From Camarhynchus parvulus (taxonomy: Eukaryota > Chordata > Aves > Passeriformes > Thraupidae): a stretch of 64,000 nucleotides of DNA. The DNA is taken from assembly GCF_901933205.1 (NCBI RefSeq), contig NC_044572.1, positions 61,290,965-61,354,964 of the forward strand, given 5' to 3'. The notes below the pieces were generated by a model. That model searched no databases and was not told the DNA's origin. It saw only the letters and a list, made by a program, of their open reading frames with translations. Of this stretch, positions 48,216 through 60,210 are shown one piece after another (positions within the stretch are counted from its first letter, which is position 1; each line of letters opens with the position of its first letter). Position numbers and translations under genes: made by a program.

Positions 48216-51200
48216 TGGCATTATTGATCACTAACATCTAATGTGAAAAATGGGTGAGTGGGTGGGTGAAATCACACTTCTGAGGGAAGATGTTCAGGTC
48301 TGCTGGATTTTACAGCAGCTGAGCTTTCCATCCTGCTCCTGCTGAAACAGAGACAAGGTGACCCCTGTCTGTTTTCATGGCAGCTTTGCCCTTAACTTGG
48401 CTGGTCTTTTTTTGTCATGGTGTGTGTGTTCTCCTTGTGGCACCAGCCTCAGTTACATCTTGGGCATCTAATATTTCCCTATGTTGGGAATGTTATGCCA
48501 TCCCTATATCCTGTGGGAGGGAACCAGGGCACATCCCCAGAAAGGGATGGGGAGTTGGGTGCTGCTGGCCCTAGAACCCTGTGGGCTGAAGCCAGTCTGC
48601 AATTGCCTCCCAGAAACAAAAGAAGCAGTGTGAGCTCTGCCAGAGCCAGCAAAATTCACATCAACTCTGGGCTTTGGCAAAAGTGGGGAAGGCAAATGTT
48701 CCCAGCTGGTTGGCCTTAGCACCTGCTTTGGAAAAAGTGTGCTCTCAAAGGGGTTTGGGGATTGGTACCTGCTGCTCTGTGCCTGAGACCTGCCTGCAGG
48801 GCTTGTGCCCTGTTCTGCAGTTCTTCCTGAGCTGTGTACATTCAAGAGAGGTCAGGTATGATCAGTGGGGTTTCTCTTCTAGTGTTTCCCCAGGTGAAAC
48901 TTGCTTATATGTAATGCCATTGACTTATGTTGTAGTTTCAGCTCCTATAATGAGATGAATTAGTCTCAGCTAGTGAAAAAACTGTTACTCTCCTGTCATG
49001 TTGCCTTCTCAGTCTGAACCTTTCCCTGAAAACAGGTGCCCTGGGAATCAAAGAGAACCAGTCATACAGATTTAATGTCATATGTTACATGAGGCAAAAT
49101 TGAAACTGGCTTTTTGAAACATGGCATTTGCAGGGAAACTTGTTGGTTGAATTAGTCTTAAAGCTGGGTGGAAAAGAAGAAAATTACCTAAAATCTTTGC
49201 TGTACTATGTTACTATGGACTAGATAGCAAACCTAGCCAAATGTGGCAGTCCTGCAAAGCTAACACAGAGTGGATATAAATGGCTGTAAAAAATTCCTTT
49301 GAAAAAAAAGGCTGTTAGCTTTGAGGTTACCTTGATCAATCTGTTGTGTTGAGCCTTCCTCTCCTTTTCTTCTTCTCAGGGGAATGATATTTTGTTTTAT
49401 AGAAAGACTGGAAACAGATGCTACTCTTTAGAGGAGACTCGTGCTAGTAATGTGCATCTACTTTGCACAGGAGTATGTAATTCAAAGAGCCAAAGGAGAG
49501 ATTTAGGTTAGAAAAAGATGATGTCAGGAACTTGAATTCTGGTAACTCTAATTCTAGTGTAATTTGAGAGTGCGTTTCAGTGATCAAAATACATGGTGGT
49601 GATTACCAATATGTTATTAGTTTCTAATCCCTCTCTGGGTTCTTAGTGCTGCAAAAAACTCAAGAGCATCTAGAGAGATTCTGAAGACAGCAACAATCTT
49701 GATCTCTTGTAAGAAAGAAATACAGGACTATCACACAGAAATAAGAAAGGTAGATTGTACTGGATGGACAAAGGTTGACTTTAAATATGACAATACTAAA
49801 AAGACACCACCACCACCATTACCCCCTTGGATTGAAGGCATAGTTTAGCTGTTGTTTTTCAGCATATTTTGATTTTTCTAAACTAGAAGTTGAGATGCAC
49901 TTGGAAGAGAAAACTCTGAATAAAGAGTAAAACTTCATTTCAACTTAACTATGGGTCTAGTATTTAAAGAAGCAAGTGTGCAGCAATTTCTTCAGTGAAC
50001 TGAATGCACAATGTACATTTTCACTGTCCTGTAAGCTGTCCCCCATCCTAAGTACATTACTGCATGTCCACATGGAGCTTGCCAAGCAATGGAGGCAGCA
50101 CAGAAGTGGGATACAAGGTGGGCAGATATTTTTTCTCCCTGTTTGGCTGCTCTGTTTTGTATGCATACATTGCACATAGCTGGGATTTTTGTATCACTTA
50201 AAATGAAGTAGGTGGGTGAGAAAGCTGTAGATTTTTACTCTGTTGGTAGGCATTTGCATAAAGCTGCAAACTTACCTCTCTACATGTGTAGAAGCAGGCC
50301 CAGCAAACCTGACCTGGATTTTGTAGAAATACAAGTTGAAATCCCAACAACCAAGGAAGTTTAGGGGCAAAATTCCTATCAGTGAGGTTAGTGACTCATG
50401 TTTAAACCCTTTGTCTTCTTATCCCTGAACTGAAGACTTCAGAAAAATGATCTACTGGCTGCAGAATAAATAAAAACTTGTCTTTAATGTACAAGGGAAG
50501 AATCTCCATAGTCCACCTGCTGTGGACAGAGGGAGAGCATGTATGTCTCCTCATCCTTGCCCAAGACTAACTGCCATGCATGGCTGCATATGGAAATATC
50601 AGCTATCCTTTGAGGTACCGTTCTCTTTCCTGATGTCACTGAGCTGATGCAGTTCAGCTCTCAGGGGCTGGAGGCGTTGCACAGCAATACAGAATGGGAA
50701 GCCTTGCCTGACATCTCAGCATGAGCGCGAATGCTCAGTGTGCGCTGTAAAATCGCCTCCTTTTGTGCGCCATCAGCCTGCTGCTCCCTTTCCTGCCCGA
50801 GATGACAGTAATGATATGCATGAAGGGTTTGCGTTTGTGCTGCCGAGACGTGAAGTGGCAGCGCGTTTACTCACATACATTTACGAGTGGTGCCCTCTGT
50901 GGGCGAGCACTCGAGAGAAGATTCTCCTCCTGTGCCGAGCGGGGGACGCTGCAAAGGCAAAGGTTTGGCAGCAGCCCAGACGCCCAAAGTGCCGGGCAGC
51001 TGGTAGGTTTCAGGTCTGTGGTAACACAGGTGTGCCATGCAGGAGAGTGGGAGAAATGGAAGACCTTAGATAACTGGGGGAAACCCCTATTATTACAGGA
51101 GGAAATGCTGCTTTGCTCATAGAAGAAATGATGTTTGTATGCCTTAAGAACTTGTGGCACGCTTTCATTCTCCTAACTCAAACACAGTCTTTAGAAGGGG

Positions 51201-54200
51201 TGCACAGGATGAAGGAATATCAGTTCTGAGAGGTGCCCTGACAGCGCCCTTGGGACCCAATTTATTGTCCATCCATAGAACAGCTCTGAAAGCGAGACCC
51301 TGGGCTTGCCTGGAGGCTGTTCTGCTGCAGCCTGGCTCCCTGTGCACCCGGATGAGGGGCTGTGCAGCTGGCCTCTGAAGCCCTGGCAGGCAGCTGATCC
51401 AGGAGCATGCCATGCTCACAGGCAGTTTTCCTGATCCTTCTCTCAGATGCTGTGCAGGTAAATACTGTGCCTACCAATACTTGGAAAAGAGCATGGAACA
51501 CATCGAGGCCAAACCAGTCATGGTGGGATAGGATGAAGAGAAATGTTGCCACAGCTCAGACATGCTATGCAACCCTTGCCTTTTCCAGGGATGGAAACCC
51601 TCTTCATCAGAAACATCTTCAGACAGTGACATTGTCACTGCTCTGAGACAAATGGGTTTCCTGTTTGTTCACACTTATTCTTGCCTTGATGGCTTCTTTA
51701 TTAGTGCACTTTAGTTTTTCTCCATTAATTTTTAATTTGTGTTTGAGAAAGATGGTTTTTTGTGGCCATTTTAGATCTGATCAGGCTGATACACTACTAA
51801 GCACAACCTTAAAAGAAGTGAGTAACATGAGTATTGAAAGAGATAATGTGAACACATTCGAATTGATTTACCTGTCTGTTACTCTGATGTGTTTTGGGTT
51901 TTTTTTCCCCCACGTACCCTTAAATGACACCTTCCAGAGTGGAGCAGATGGTGTGTTTTCCCTTGAAGATGCCTTGGGAACCAGCTCAGACAAAAAACGT
52001 CCATTTCTGACACCCAGAGGCCCCCTGGCTGGCCTAGTGGCTGCCCAGGACACTTTGGGGTAGTGGGGGGTGTCATGTACTTCCTCCTTGTCTCCACTCT
52101 GGGAACATGTGTGGGATCCACAGCATTCATGAGAGAGAATTCTTGCAACTGCAGCCCTCAGTGTGTAAATCAGGGTGCAGGGCCCCTTGGGTTTGTGAAA
52201 TAAGGGGCAATCCTCAAACAAATAATTGCATAGGTGGGGACTGGAGGCACAGAGAGTTGTGACAATTGACTGTGAGCACGCAGCTCATGCCACAAGAAGG
52301 AGCAAAAGGCAAGTTTTCACAGTGCCAGCCTATGGCTTCATGTGTCTGCTGCCAGGAATGGTGGCAAGGTTTATCTGCTGTTTTGGAGGGCTGCATGTTA
52401 GACCCAGGACCCACAGGGCAGGACACAGCCCCCATGGGAATGACTGTCTGCCACAGCATAGCTGAAGGACCTGGGTGGCACTGAGGGAAGGACTGCAGCC
52501 CCATGAGCTGCAGCCCCATGATCTGCCCCAGACACTATGTGTCTGTGCCTGGACATTTCAGCTCCTGGCCTAGGCTCTACTATGTTCTTCCCACTCCAAT
52601 GAAATCAAGACATGCTCTTGAAATATGAAATGTCATCAAGAATCTTTAGTGTCTTTATATTTGCCTTCTGATCTTGGCGCCTTTGAAGCCTGTGCATCCA
52701 AGCTGTTCCCAGCTGCCAAGGCCAGAGAGGCATTTGGAAAGCCCAGCTGTCAATAAGACCATTTCCATGCTGCGCCCAGTCCCCCGGTGTGTTCTGCAAA
52801 TGATGTAAAGCCACGATGGTGTGCACGGGAACTCTCCTCTCTCCTTCCTGCCCAGAGTTTCAGCTGGCAAGAGAGGCAGTGGCAGAAGTGCCCAGAGGAT
52901 GGGAAGTGGCATTACTGGCAGCTTTCAGAGAGCTGGCTTCTGCGGAGCGGGTTTGTTTGCAGCCAGCGCGTGGTCCCAGCGGCACGATATGGGCCTTCCT
53001 CAATTAGACTTCTTGACTGATGGCCAGTTTAATGAGCCCATGTACAGAGGGTCATTCAGCATGGCAATTATACCTATAAATCTATTTGCAGCAGGGCTCG
53101 AATAACCTTTTGCGCACAGTTCTCCATAAAATGACTGTCTGATTAATTAACATTAATTTATCCACTGTGTGTAACCAGATGCAGTCTGTATGAAAGCCTC
53201 TGCTCTGATGTGCAGGGCACTGTGTGAACTGGGAAGATTTGAGGATGGAATGGCTCTGATGTTGTTTAAAGACTCTCTTTCAGATTTTTTTCCCCCCTTC
53301 TTTCTTCATCTCTCCCTCTCTCTCTGGTCCCAGTTGATTAACATTCCAGGGCAGCATCATATAACAGGGGGCAAAATTCAATTAATTGAATATGAAATAT
53401 TTATAACCCTACTCTATGTGTCTATCAGAGAAGGGTCCTTAATAGATCTTCTCATTAGCATGGACTGGTGACTCACTTCTCTGCTTTCACAGTCATTTGG
53501 AATTAAAATCCAATTAATCTAATGTCCCTGTGAATATTATTAAACTATTTGAAAAACTGCATAGAAGAGATATGAGGCAGGGGGTGAGGGGCTAAGAGAA
53601 GAAGAGGGAATATGTCTTGAGCTCATGAAGATTCATTTCTTCTCTGTTAAACACGTAGTCTGGAAAGACTAATTCCCTGTTTTCTGGAAAGTGGATAGCT
53701 AATTCTTAATATCAAAAGCCTGAGAATAGAAAAATATCTTGCTTTCTACAAGCAGAACTGTGTCATCTTTGAGCAGGCAAAAATACATCCTTACATCCTC
53801 CTGCCTTTCAGGCTGCTCCACTTCTTGGGTGCCTGAAGCAATGGACAGATTTACACAAGGTATTTAGAGACCAGGAGATAACTGTGGGGCTCGTGCCCAG
53901 CTCTTCAGCAGTGCTCAGCTATGGGGCTGGCTCTGTGGCCAGAGACCCCAGTCGCCTGTCCTGAGGACTGGGAGAGCACTGTGTGTTCTTCCTGACCCTT
54001 GGAGAGAATTTTCCTTCCCGTGGGATGGGGAGTGTGAGGACAGGCAGGGTGACACCATTCCAGCATGGATGAAAACAGTCAGGGCACGTAGAGCCCTGGG
54101 CTGGGAGGCACTCCTGGACTGCCTTATACGGATGTAGCCTAGAGGACCATTTAATTGTTAAATATCTCTCTCTCTTCAGTGGCTAGGGCACTGACCTGAA

Positions 54201-57200
54201 ACACAGTGAGGAGGGATGTTAACTGTGAATTTCACATGCAAACCTTGAGCAGGAGGCAAGTTTCTAAACTGAATATTCCCCTAATGGGAATGACTTGAGG
54301 ACAAAATCCTTTAATGGCTCAAAGGAATTCAGAGACTGCTGCAAGAAAGTGCAAGTCAGGAGATAAATATTTCTGAGCTGGAAGAATATTCTGGATATCA
54401 GGATTAAAAAAATATTCCTTCTCTGTTTTAAAAACAACAAAATAAAGGATCTAGCCACAAAGTTTGTTCTGGTTTTGTTTGTTTGCTTTTGGTTTAGGGG
54501 AAAGGGGCCTATTCCTTTGAACATTACCCCCTTTTTTTTTTCCCTTCTGTTAGAAACTTAGTCCAAACATTATCACAGAACATATATACACATTAGGATA
54601 CAACTAATATACATCTGACATATTCATGTCTTTATGAAGCCTTATAAAGCAGGAGTGTAGAGAGACCAAACATACTTCCCCTGTCACAGAGATACAAATC
54701 ATGCAAACGTCCTCTGCTCTGGACTTGATGTAGCAAATAAAATTGGTGAATATATGTGTCTTTAACTTAGGGAAAGTTATACCTAACATGCCCCTCTGCC
54801 CACTGTTGTAAACCTACAAGCCACCTAGGTATGTTTAAATTTCTCAATGTACTAGTAGTGAAAATCTCACAAGCAGTTTGATTTGCTGCTCATGTGCACC
54901 GAGGACTTGAAGACAGACCTGGCAGAAACATATTCCCATCCACAGTAAACCTGAGCAAGACACCTCTTAATTCAAGCCACAGCTTTTCAGAGAGCAGGAA
55001 CCAAGAACTGAAATCTTAACCCTCTTCACTCTGCAGAAACCACAGCACCTGCAGTGTGGTGGCACCTCACAGGACAAACCCCAAATGCCCTGAGAGTTTA
55101 CTGTTGGCCTGCTGAAAGCTGGTGCTACAGCCAAAAGCTGCTAGTTGTCCTCGGTGACATTACATACCTGCTTTGTATGCCTGTCTTTCAATCCTTATTC
55201 ATTTATGGCTGCTGACTTGCTATGATGGATATACAGAAGTGACTGAATCTGAACTACAGGCTTAAAATGTTATTATCTAAGGCTCTAATTTGGTTTGCTT
55301 TTGATATTAGAAGAGACTGATTATGGCAAAACTCTGGAGCACAATCAAATTAAGAGAAGGAACAAGTTTTTCTTTTCTATAACTCTGCTTTTTCTGCAGC
55401 TTGTCAGTGAATGTCGTCCCCAGTTTACTCTTATTGTCTCTACCATCCTAGCCAGAGATAAATGTGGTAGCTCTTCTCAGTGATTTCCCTCTCCCTTTGT
55501 CCGTTGTTTATGGTCTCTGTCCTAGCTTAGGCTCCAAGCCCCAGTGGTCAGGGACAAATGGTGTTGATTGCCCCTTTCCCTGGGAGCTTTGCAGCAGGGA
55601 AATAAAGAGAAAGGCAACAGAAAGTGCACTTGTTCTGTGCTGTGAAGATTGCACTCCCGCTTTGTGCTGGTATAAAATGACTGCTGCTGATGAAGGGCAG
55701 TGGAAAATCAAATCTCTGGGTCTTTTTTCTCCATCTTTTGTGGCTCCCCTGCACACTTCAGGCGCTGTATTAATGATTATAATTTCTTCCACATTGCCAC
55801 TTTGTCTGTGAGCTTCCTTTGAGCAGTGTTTCCTGTTTTGTGCTCTCTTCCAGCAGGCTCCAGCTTTTCTGGAAGTGGCTGCATGAGCTCTTTCCCAGAG
55901 TGAGGGTATGCCAGCCAGTGCATCAATTCACTTTTGTTTTCATTATGCCAGCTTCCTGCAAAGTTTTCAAATTAATTTTACTGCCTTCCTCAATTTTAAG
56001 GCCTATAAAAAGAACTTGGTTCTGCTTACCTTGGTGAACTGGGACCTGTTCAGGAATCTGGAGGATGCTTTTGCCTTGGTGCCGGGGGTAGCTGTTTCCC
56101 CTGCCTGCATCCAGTGGGTTCCTGGCACTATCAATCCAAAAACATCCGGACCCCTCCTCAGCTTCCATCCTGGGTCAGAGGACAGAGCTACGTCTCGGAT
56201 GTCACAGCCCTGTCCCACGCTGTGCTGGGTCAGGCAATCCCAGCAGGGCAGTCCTGAGCCTCACACCCATGTCTCCATACTCAACTGGCTCATTCCAAAA
56301 AAAGCCCAGCTGAAGCTGGTGGGTAGCGGTGAGGCTGAGGTGACAAGTGATTTGATTTTCCTATGCAAAGTTAAAAAAAATTAAAATTAATAAAAGCTTA
56401 GGTTAGTGTCTGTGCAAGTCGAAAGGGTGCAGTTCATGGTGGACTTACTTACTCATATTAGCTTTAAACTGTGTGGCTCTGTGGCAACACAGACCTTGGC
56501 ATGGCTCAGAGTTGGCAGAGGTGAGGGGGAATGAGGACACCCTTGTACCTGTGACAGCTGCATGAGTTGCACAGCGGTCTGTGACTTGCGGATGCTTGTG
56601 GGCCTGTGGACAGCGACCAAGACCTCCATGAGAAAATGGCAAACCTGATGCTAGCCTTACATTTGTGATTTAGACATCTTCACCACCAGTGAAAAAAATG
56701 TTCAGTGGATCAGAAAAATAAAAAATCCTTGGGGCAGGATGCCTGATTGCACTGGATAACCCCTATTCTGCTCTTCTCTTAGCTCTTTGCAAAGTGTCTT
56801 TGAAACAGCTCCCCTTTCTGATGAAAGAAAGGATGTGTGTGTGGTAAAAGAGTCTGGAAAATGTTGGGTTTGCTTGAAAGGGGTTGGTAAGTCTGTGATT
56901 CCCTCTCCCTTTCTAAGATCCATCTCTAAGATTTAGGGGGTCAAAGCAGACTGTAGAGAAATAACCATCCTGTTCCCCTGGGATCACAGATCTATGCCAC
57001 TGGAGAGTGGTTGAGAGCTGCAATAGATCACGATGGAGCCAAACAAGATTAAGCCATTTTGCACCAGCAGGAGGTCACAGAAGCAGCATAACTGAGGCTG
57101 GAGTCAGGTTTTCCAGGCCCACTTGCTGCTGCATGGGGCTGACACAGGGACAGGGGTGGGGTGAAAGGGCAAAATATTGATGAATGTGTCCCACAGCATT

Positions 57201-58450
57201 CTTTCTGTGTCTGGTTGTCTCTTGTTCTCACCAGTTAGAGATCCTGCCACTGAAGCTGGTGGAGTGGCACTGCCAGAGTGTTGTGTGAAAGGGACCAGAA
57301 GAGAGACTCATGCCTTTCCCCTACTCTCAAAAACCTTTTGAGTGTTTTAAATAACAGGACAGGAAAAAATTGATAACACCTTTCTATTCACAACAAAGAA
57401 AGCCAAAAAACCTGCCAGTTTTTCAACTGGCTGAAGCCTCATGTTCTCTACTCAGACATTACCTGGTTTCCCTAGTCAGGTGGTGAAAGGAGCTCTCTGC
57501 CAGTGCCCACCTGCCCAGCTGGTGCTCCAGATAAGGCTGAGGCCTGGGTGGCTGAGAGACAGCCTACTTATTGTGCTTTTTTTCCTTCCCAACATTGGGC
57601 TGCAAATGGAAATACCTTTTCAGCCCTGGTGTTATTGCCTGTGTGGATGGCACCTTTAGTGTGTGCTATTCATTGCTGTAATAGCTGCACCTGTGTATAG
57701 CCGGCGCGCTGGCGCTGCGGCAGCTGCGGGCCCTAATTGCAAAACATTATTTCCTGTTTCCTGTTGTTGCCATGAAGGTCCATTCATAATGACTGCAGAC
57801 CTCTCTCTTTCTGGAGGATTCCCTGTTAGACCAATTCCTCCATGCTGGAGTTCTTCAAAGAGCACTGTCTCACATGGGCTCGTGCCTGGCAGCCTCCACG
57901 TGCGTGTCCAGCAGACGGGATGCTTGTTGTGGGTGCTGTGTGGTCAGCTGAGGGGCCAGGCTGAGCCCCTCATCACCACCACTCTGGGCAGTGGGCTTTT
58001 ATGTGGGTTAGCACAGAGGCTCTGAGATGATTAATTCATTTGTTCCTGGAATATTCTGCCCCTGGGTGCCTGCGTTACTGTGAATCAATTTAGTACTTTC
58101 GGGCCCGGATTAATGCAAGTGCCGATGGAGCATGCACAGGAGGAAGGAGGGGGGTGGAGTGGGGGAAGCAGGGCGATACCCAGGACACAGCTAGCAACTC
58201 TCAAAAATGAAAAATACGGAGATGGAGTGTTTCAAGAACAAAATTTGTTCATTTGTTTTTTAGTCCTCTCAGCTATCACGCTAAATTCAGTTCACTGAGA
58301 GGCAACGAGCTAGTCAGTGTTTCAGGTTGTGCCTTATAAATCAAGGCTGTAGTAAGGAATTTGAAATGTATATTGAGGCTGGCTGTTCTCTTACCTCCTG
58401 CTGTAATGAATTCATGTCTGCAGACAACAGACACAATTATTATGGAAATT

Positions 58451-58487
<37 letters not shown>

Positions 58488-59039
58488 CTCAGAGGAAAAT
58501 GAGTTTTTTCAGAGCTCTTGCTTTAGTGCTCCTAGCCCAGGCCTCCTGTGCCTGACTGCGCTGTCACAGCTGGTGGCAGCAGGATTTTGCCCACCTTGTC
58601 ACAGAGTGCTGGAGGACATCACCCACAGCCTGCCCTGAGCAGCTGGCTGTGCTTCAGGGGTACCACTGCTCCCAGCCCGCTGCCCTCGGGCAGACGCACC
58701 AAAGCTGTCTGTACGTATTCAAGGTGAAAAATGGCTCAGCAGCGCGGCAGAAGTGGGGGGAATCACCACGTGTCCATCCATCAGTCACTCTGAGGAAGCT
58801 GATAGTAATTAAATTTAGTTAGTAAACTCAAATGCTGCTAAGTGTTCAGGTGTGATATTGTGGGGAAGGGAATAGGACTGACGCGATGGAAAGTTGGCCC
58901 TTCCTGGACTCCATTTTGAAAGCTGGAGAGCGACTTTGAAGTCTGGAAAGGGACTTTTTACAAAAGCACGCAGTGATAAGACATGGGGCAATGGCTTTAA
59001 AGAAGCAAAGTAGGTCTAGATGAGCTGTTACGTAGACAT
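48216..59039. other. Intergenic region, proximal part
   Basis: No gene I can support. It contains the (CA)16 repeat at 58452, a possible MIR-like relic near 52223-52310, and several non-repetitive stretches with dense AT-rich homeodomain-type motifs or retained CpGs (about 50700-50960, 52960-53180, 53330-53560, 55660-56010, 57690-57830, 58020-58130) that look like possible conserved non-coding elements. Human synteny places ID4 beyond this interval, convergent with MBOAT1. Confidence 0.7.
58452..58483. repeat. (CA)16 dinucleotide microsatellite
   Basis: Sixteen uninterrupted CA units are followed by an imperfect AACAC. It is intergenic and likely polymorphic. Confidence 0.97.
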
Positions 59040-59250
59040 TATTGCCTGTGAGAGTAGCGGTGCAGGGGCACAGGCTGCCCAGAGAAGCTGTGGGCGCCAG
59101 TCCCGGGCAGGGCCCCAGGCCAGGCCGGGCCGCGGGCGGGGCGGGCCCGCAGTGCCCGCAGTGCCCGGCAGGGGGCAGTGCTCCCCCAAGAATTCGGAGA
59201 TGGCGCTGCAAGCCCAGCGGGGTCTGCGCAGAGGCGGCTGCGAAACCAAA
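59040..59250. other. Small CpG-rich patch
   Basis: About 200 bases with GC well above the surroundings and many CpGs (for example GCCGGGCCGCGGGCGGGGCG near 59123-59142). It directly abuts the pyrimidine tract. It lacks a recognisable exon. It could be an orphan CpG island, an enhancer or boundary element, or the GC-rich part of an unrecognised repeat. Confidence 0.6.
59164..59180 (+). promoter_or_regulatory. Putative CTCF binding site
   Basis: CCCGGCAGGGGGCAGTG fits the core CTCF motif (CCxxCAGGGGGC-type) closely. It sits inside the CpG-rich patch. This is a motif match only. Confidence 0.45.
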
Positions 59251-59286
59251 GGAGGGCCTGGGTTCCTTTCCCCTTTCTTTCCTGCC

Positions 59287-59500
59287 TCTTTTTTTTTTTT
59301 TTTTTTTTCTTTCTTTCTTCTTCTTCTTCTTCTTTTTTTTCCCTTTTTCCCTTTTTTTTTTTTTCTTTTTTTTTTTTTTCTTTTTTTTCCTTTCCCCCTT
59401 TTTTCTTTTTCCTTTTTTTTTTTTTCCCTTTTTTCCTTTTTTTTTCTTTTTTCTTTTTTCCTTTTTTTCTTTTTTCCCCTTTTTTCCTTTTTTTCCTTTT

Positions 59501-59532
<32 letters not shown>

Positions 59533-59559
59533 CCCTTTTCCCTTTTTTTTTTTTTTGTT

Positions 59560-59591
<32 letters not shown>

Positions 59592-59595
59592 CTCC
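59287..59595. repeat. Long polypyrimidine (T-rich with C) tract
   Basis: About 300 bases are almost purely T and C: long T homopolymers with CC or CCC interruptions and just one G and one A (TTTTGTTTATTTT near 59557-59562). All long frames here (Phe or Lys rich) are low-complexity artefacts. Such mirror-type tracts can form triplex DNA and are prone to sequencing and assembly error. The length should be treated as uncertain. Confidence 0.93.
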
Positions 59596-59946
59596 AAAGG
59601 GAAACATAGAAGTGTTCAGTTCTCCTCCGCGTTTAAAATAAATCCTGAAGGTTTCCTTTCTGTCCCTAAAAGCGGTCAGACCCTCGGCTCACTATCAGGT
59701 TAGGGATGGGAAGGTATTCTCAGTATTGCCAGCCACTAATGCTGATGTATTTTGTATCAGTGAAATGGCTAAAATCCTGCAGCTTGCGCATAAATGGATT
59801 TAGTTTTTCTTCACCTGAGGCAAATGCATTTCTTTCTCCTTCATCCCCAAAGACAATTTAGACAGGCTTTTGTAAAACCTCAGGTTGTGTTTTATTTGGT
59901 TTTTCCTTCCTTTTGCATGTGTTCTTTTTCATATTTTATTTCAAAG

Positions 59947-60210
59947 AATCACAGAATTTTTGGGGCTGGAAGGGACCTTAAAAATCAGCTCATTCCAACC
60001 CCCCTGCTGTGGACAGGGACATCCTCCACCAGACCAGGTTGCTTGGAGCTCCATCCAGCCTGGCCTTGAGCACTTCCAGGGATGGGGCATCCACCTGTTT
60101 CTGTACCTCACCATGCTCTGAGCAAATAATTTTTTCCTGACATCTAACCTAAGTCTCTCCCCATTTAATTTAAAACTGCTCTCCCTTTTCCTATCACTTC
60201 TTGCCCTTTA
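59947..60210 (-). mobile_element. CR1 LINE 3' fragment, antisense
   Basis: It begins AATCACAGAATTTTTGGGGC, continues GGAAGGGACCTTAAAAATCA and CATCCTCCACCAGACCAGGTTGC, and ends near CCTTTTCCTATCACTTCTTGCCC. These are standard avian CR1 3'-end blocks in reverse orientation. The copy is heavily 5' truncated and intergenic. Confidence 0.88.

Noticed and set aside
50738..51160. Overlapping frames of 97-119 codons on both strands
   Set aside because: They are open in several frames because of higher GC. The composition is not protein-like and no family is recognised. The region is kept only as a possible regulatory stretch.
58846..59703. Longest open frames in the window (253 aa minus strand; 227, 199 and 143 aa plus strand)
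   Set aside because: They are poly-Lys or poly-Phe readings of the pyrimidine tract at 59287-59595, in several frames at once, with no domain. They are low-complexity artefacts.
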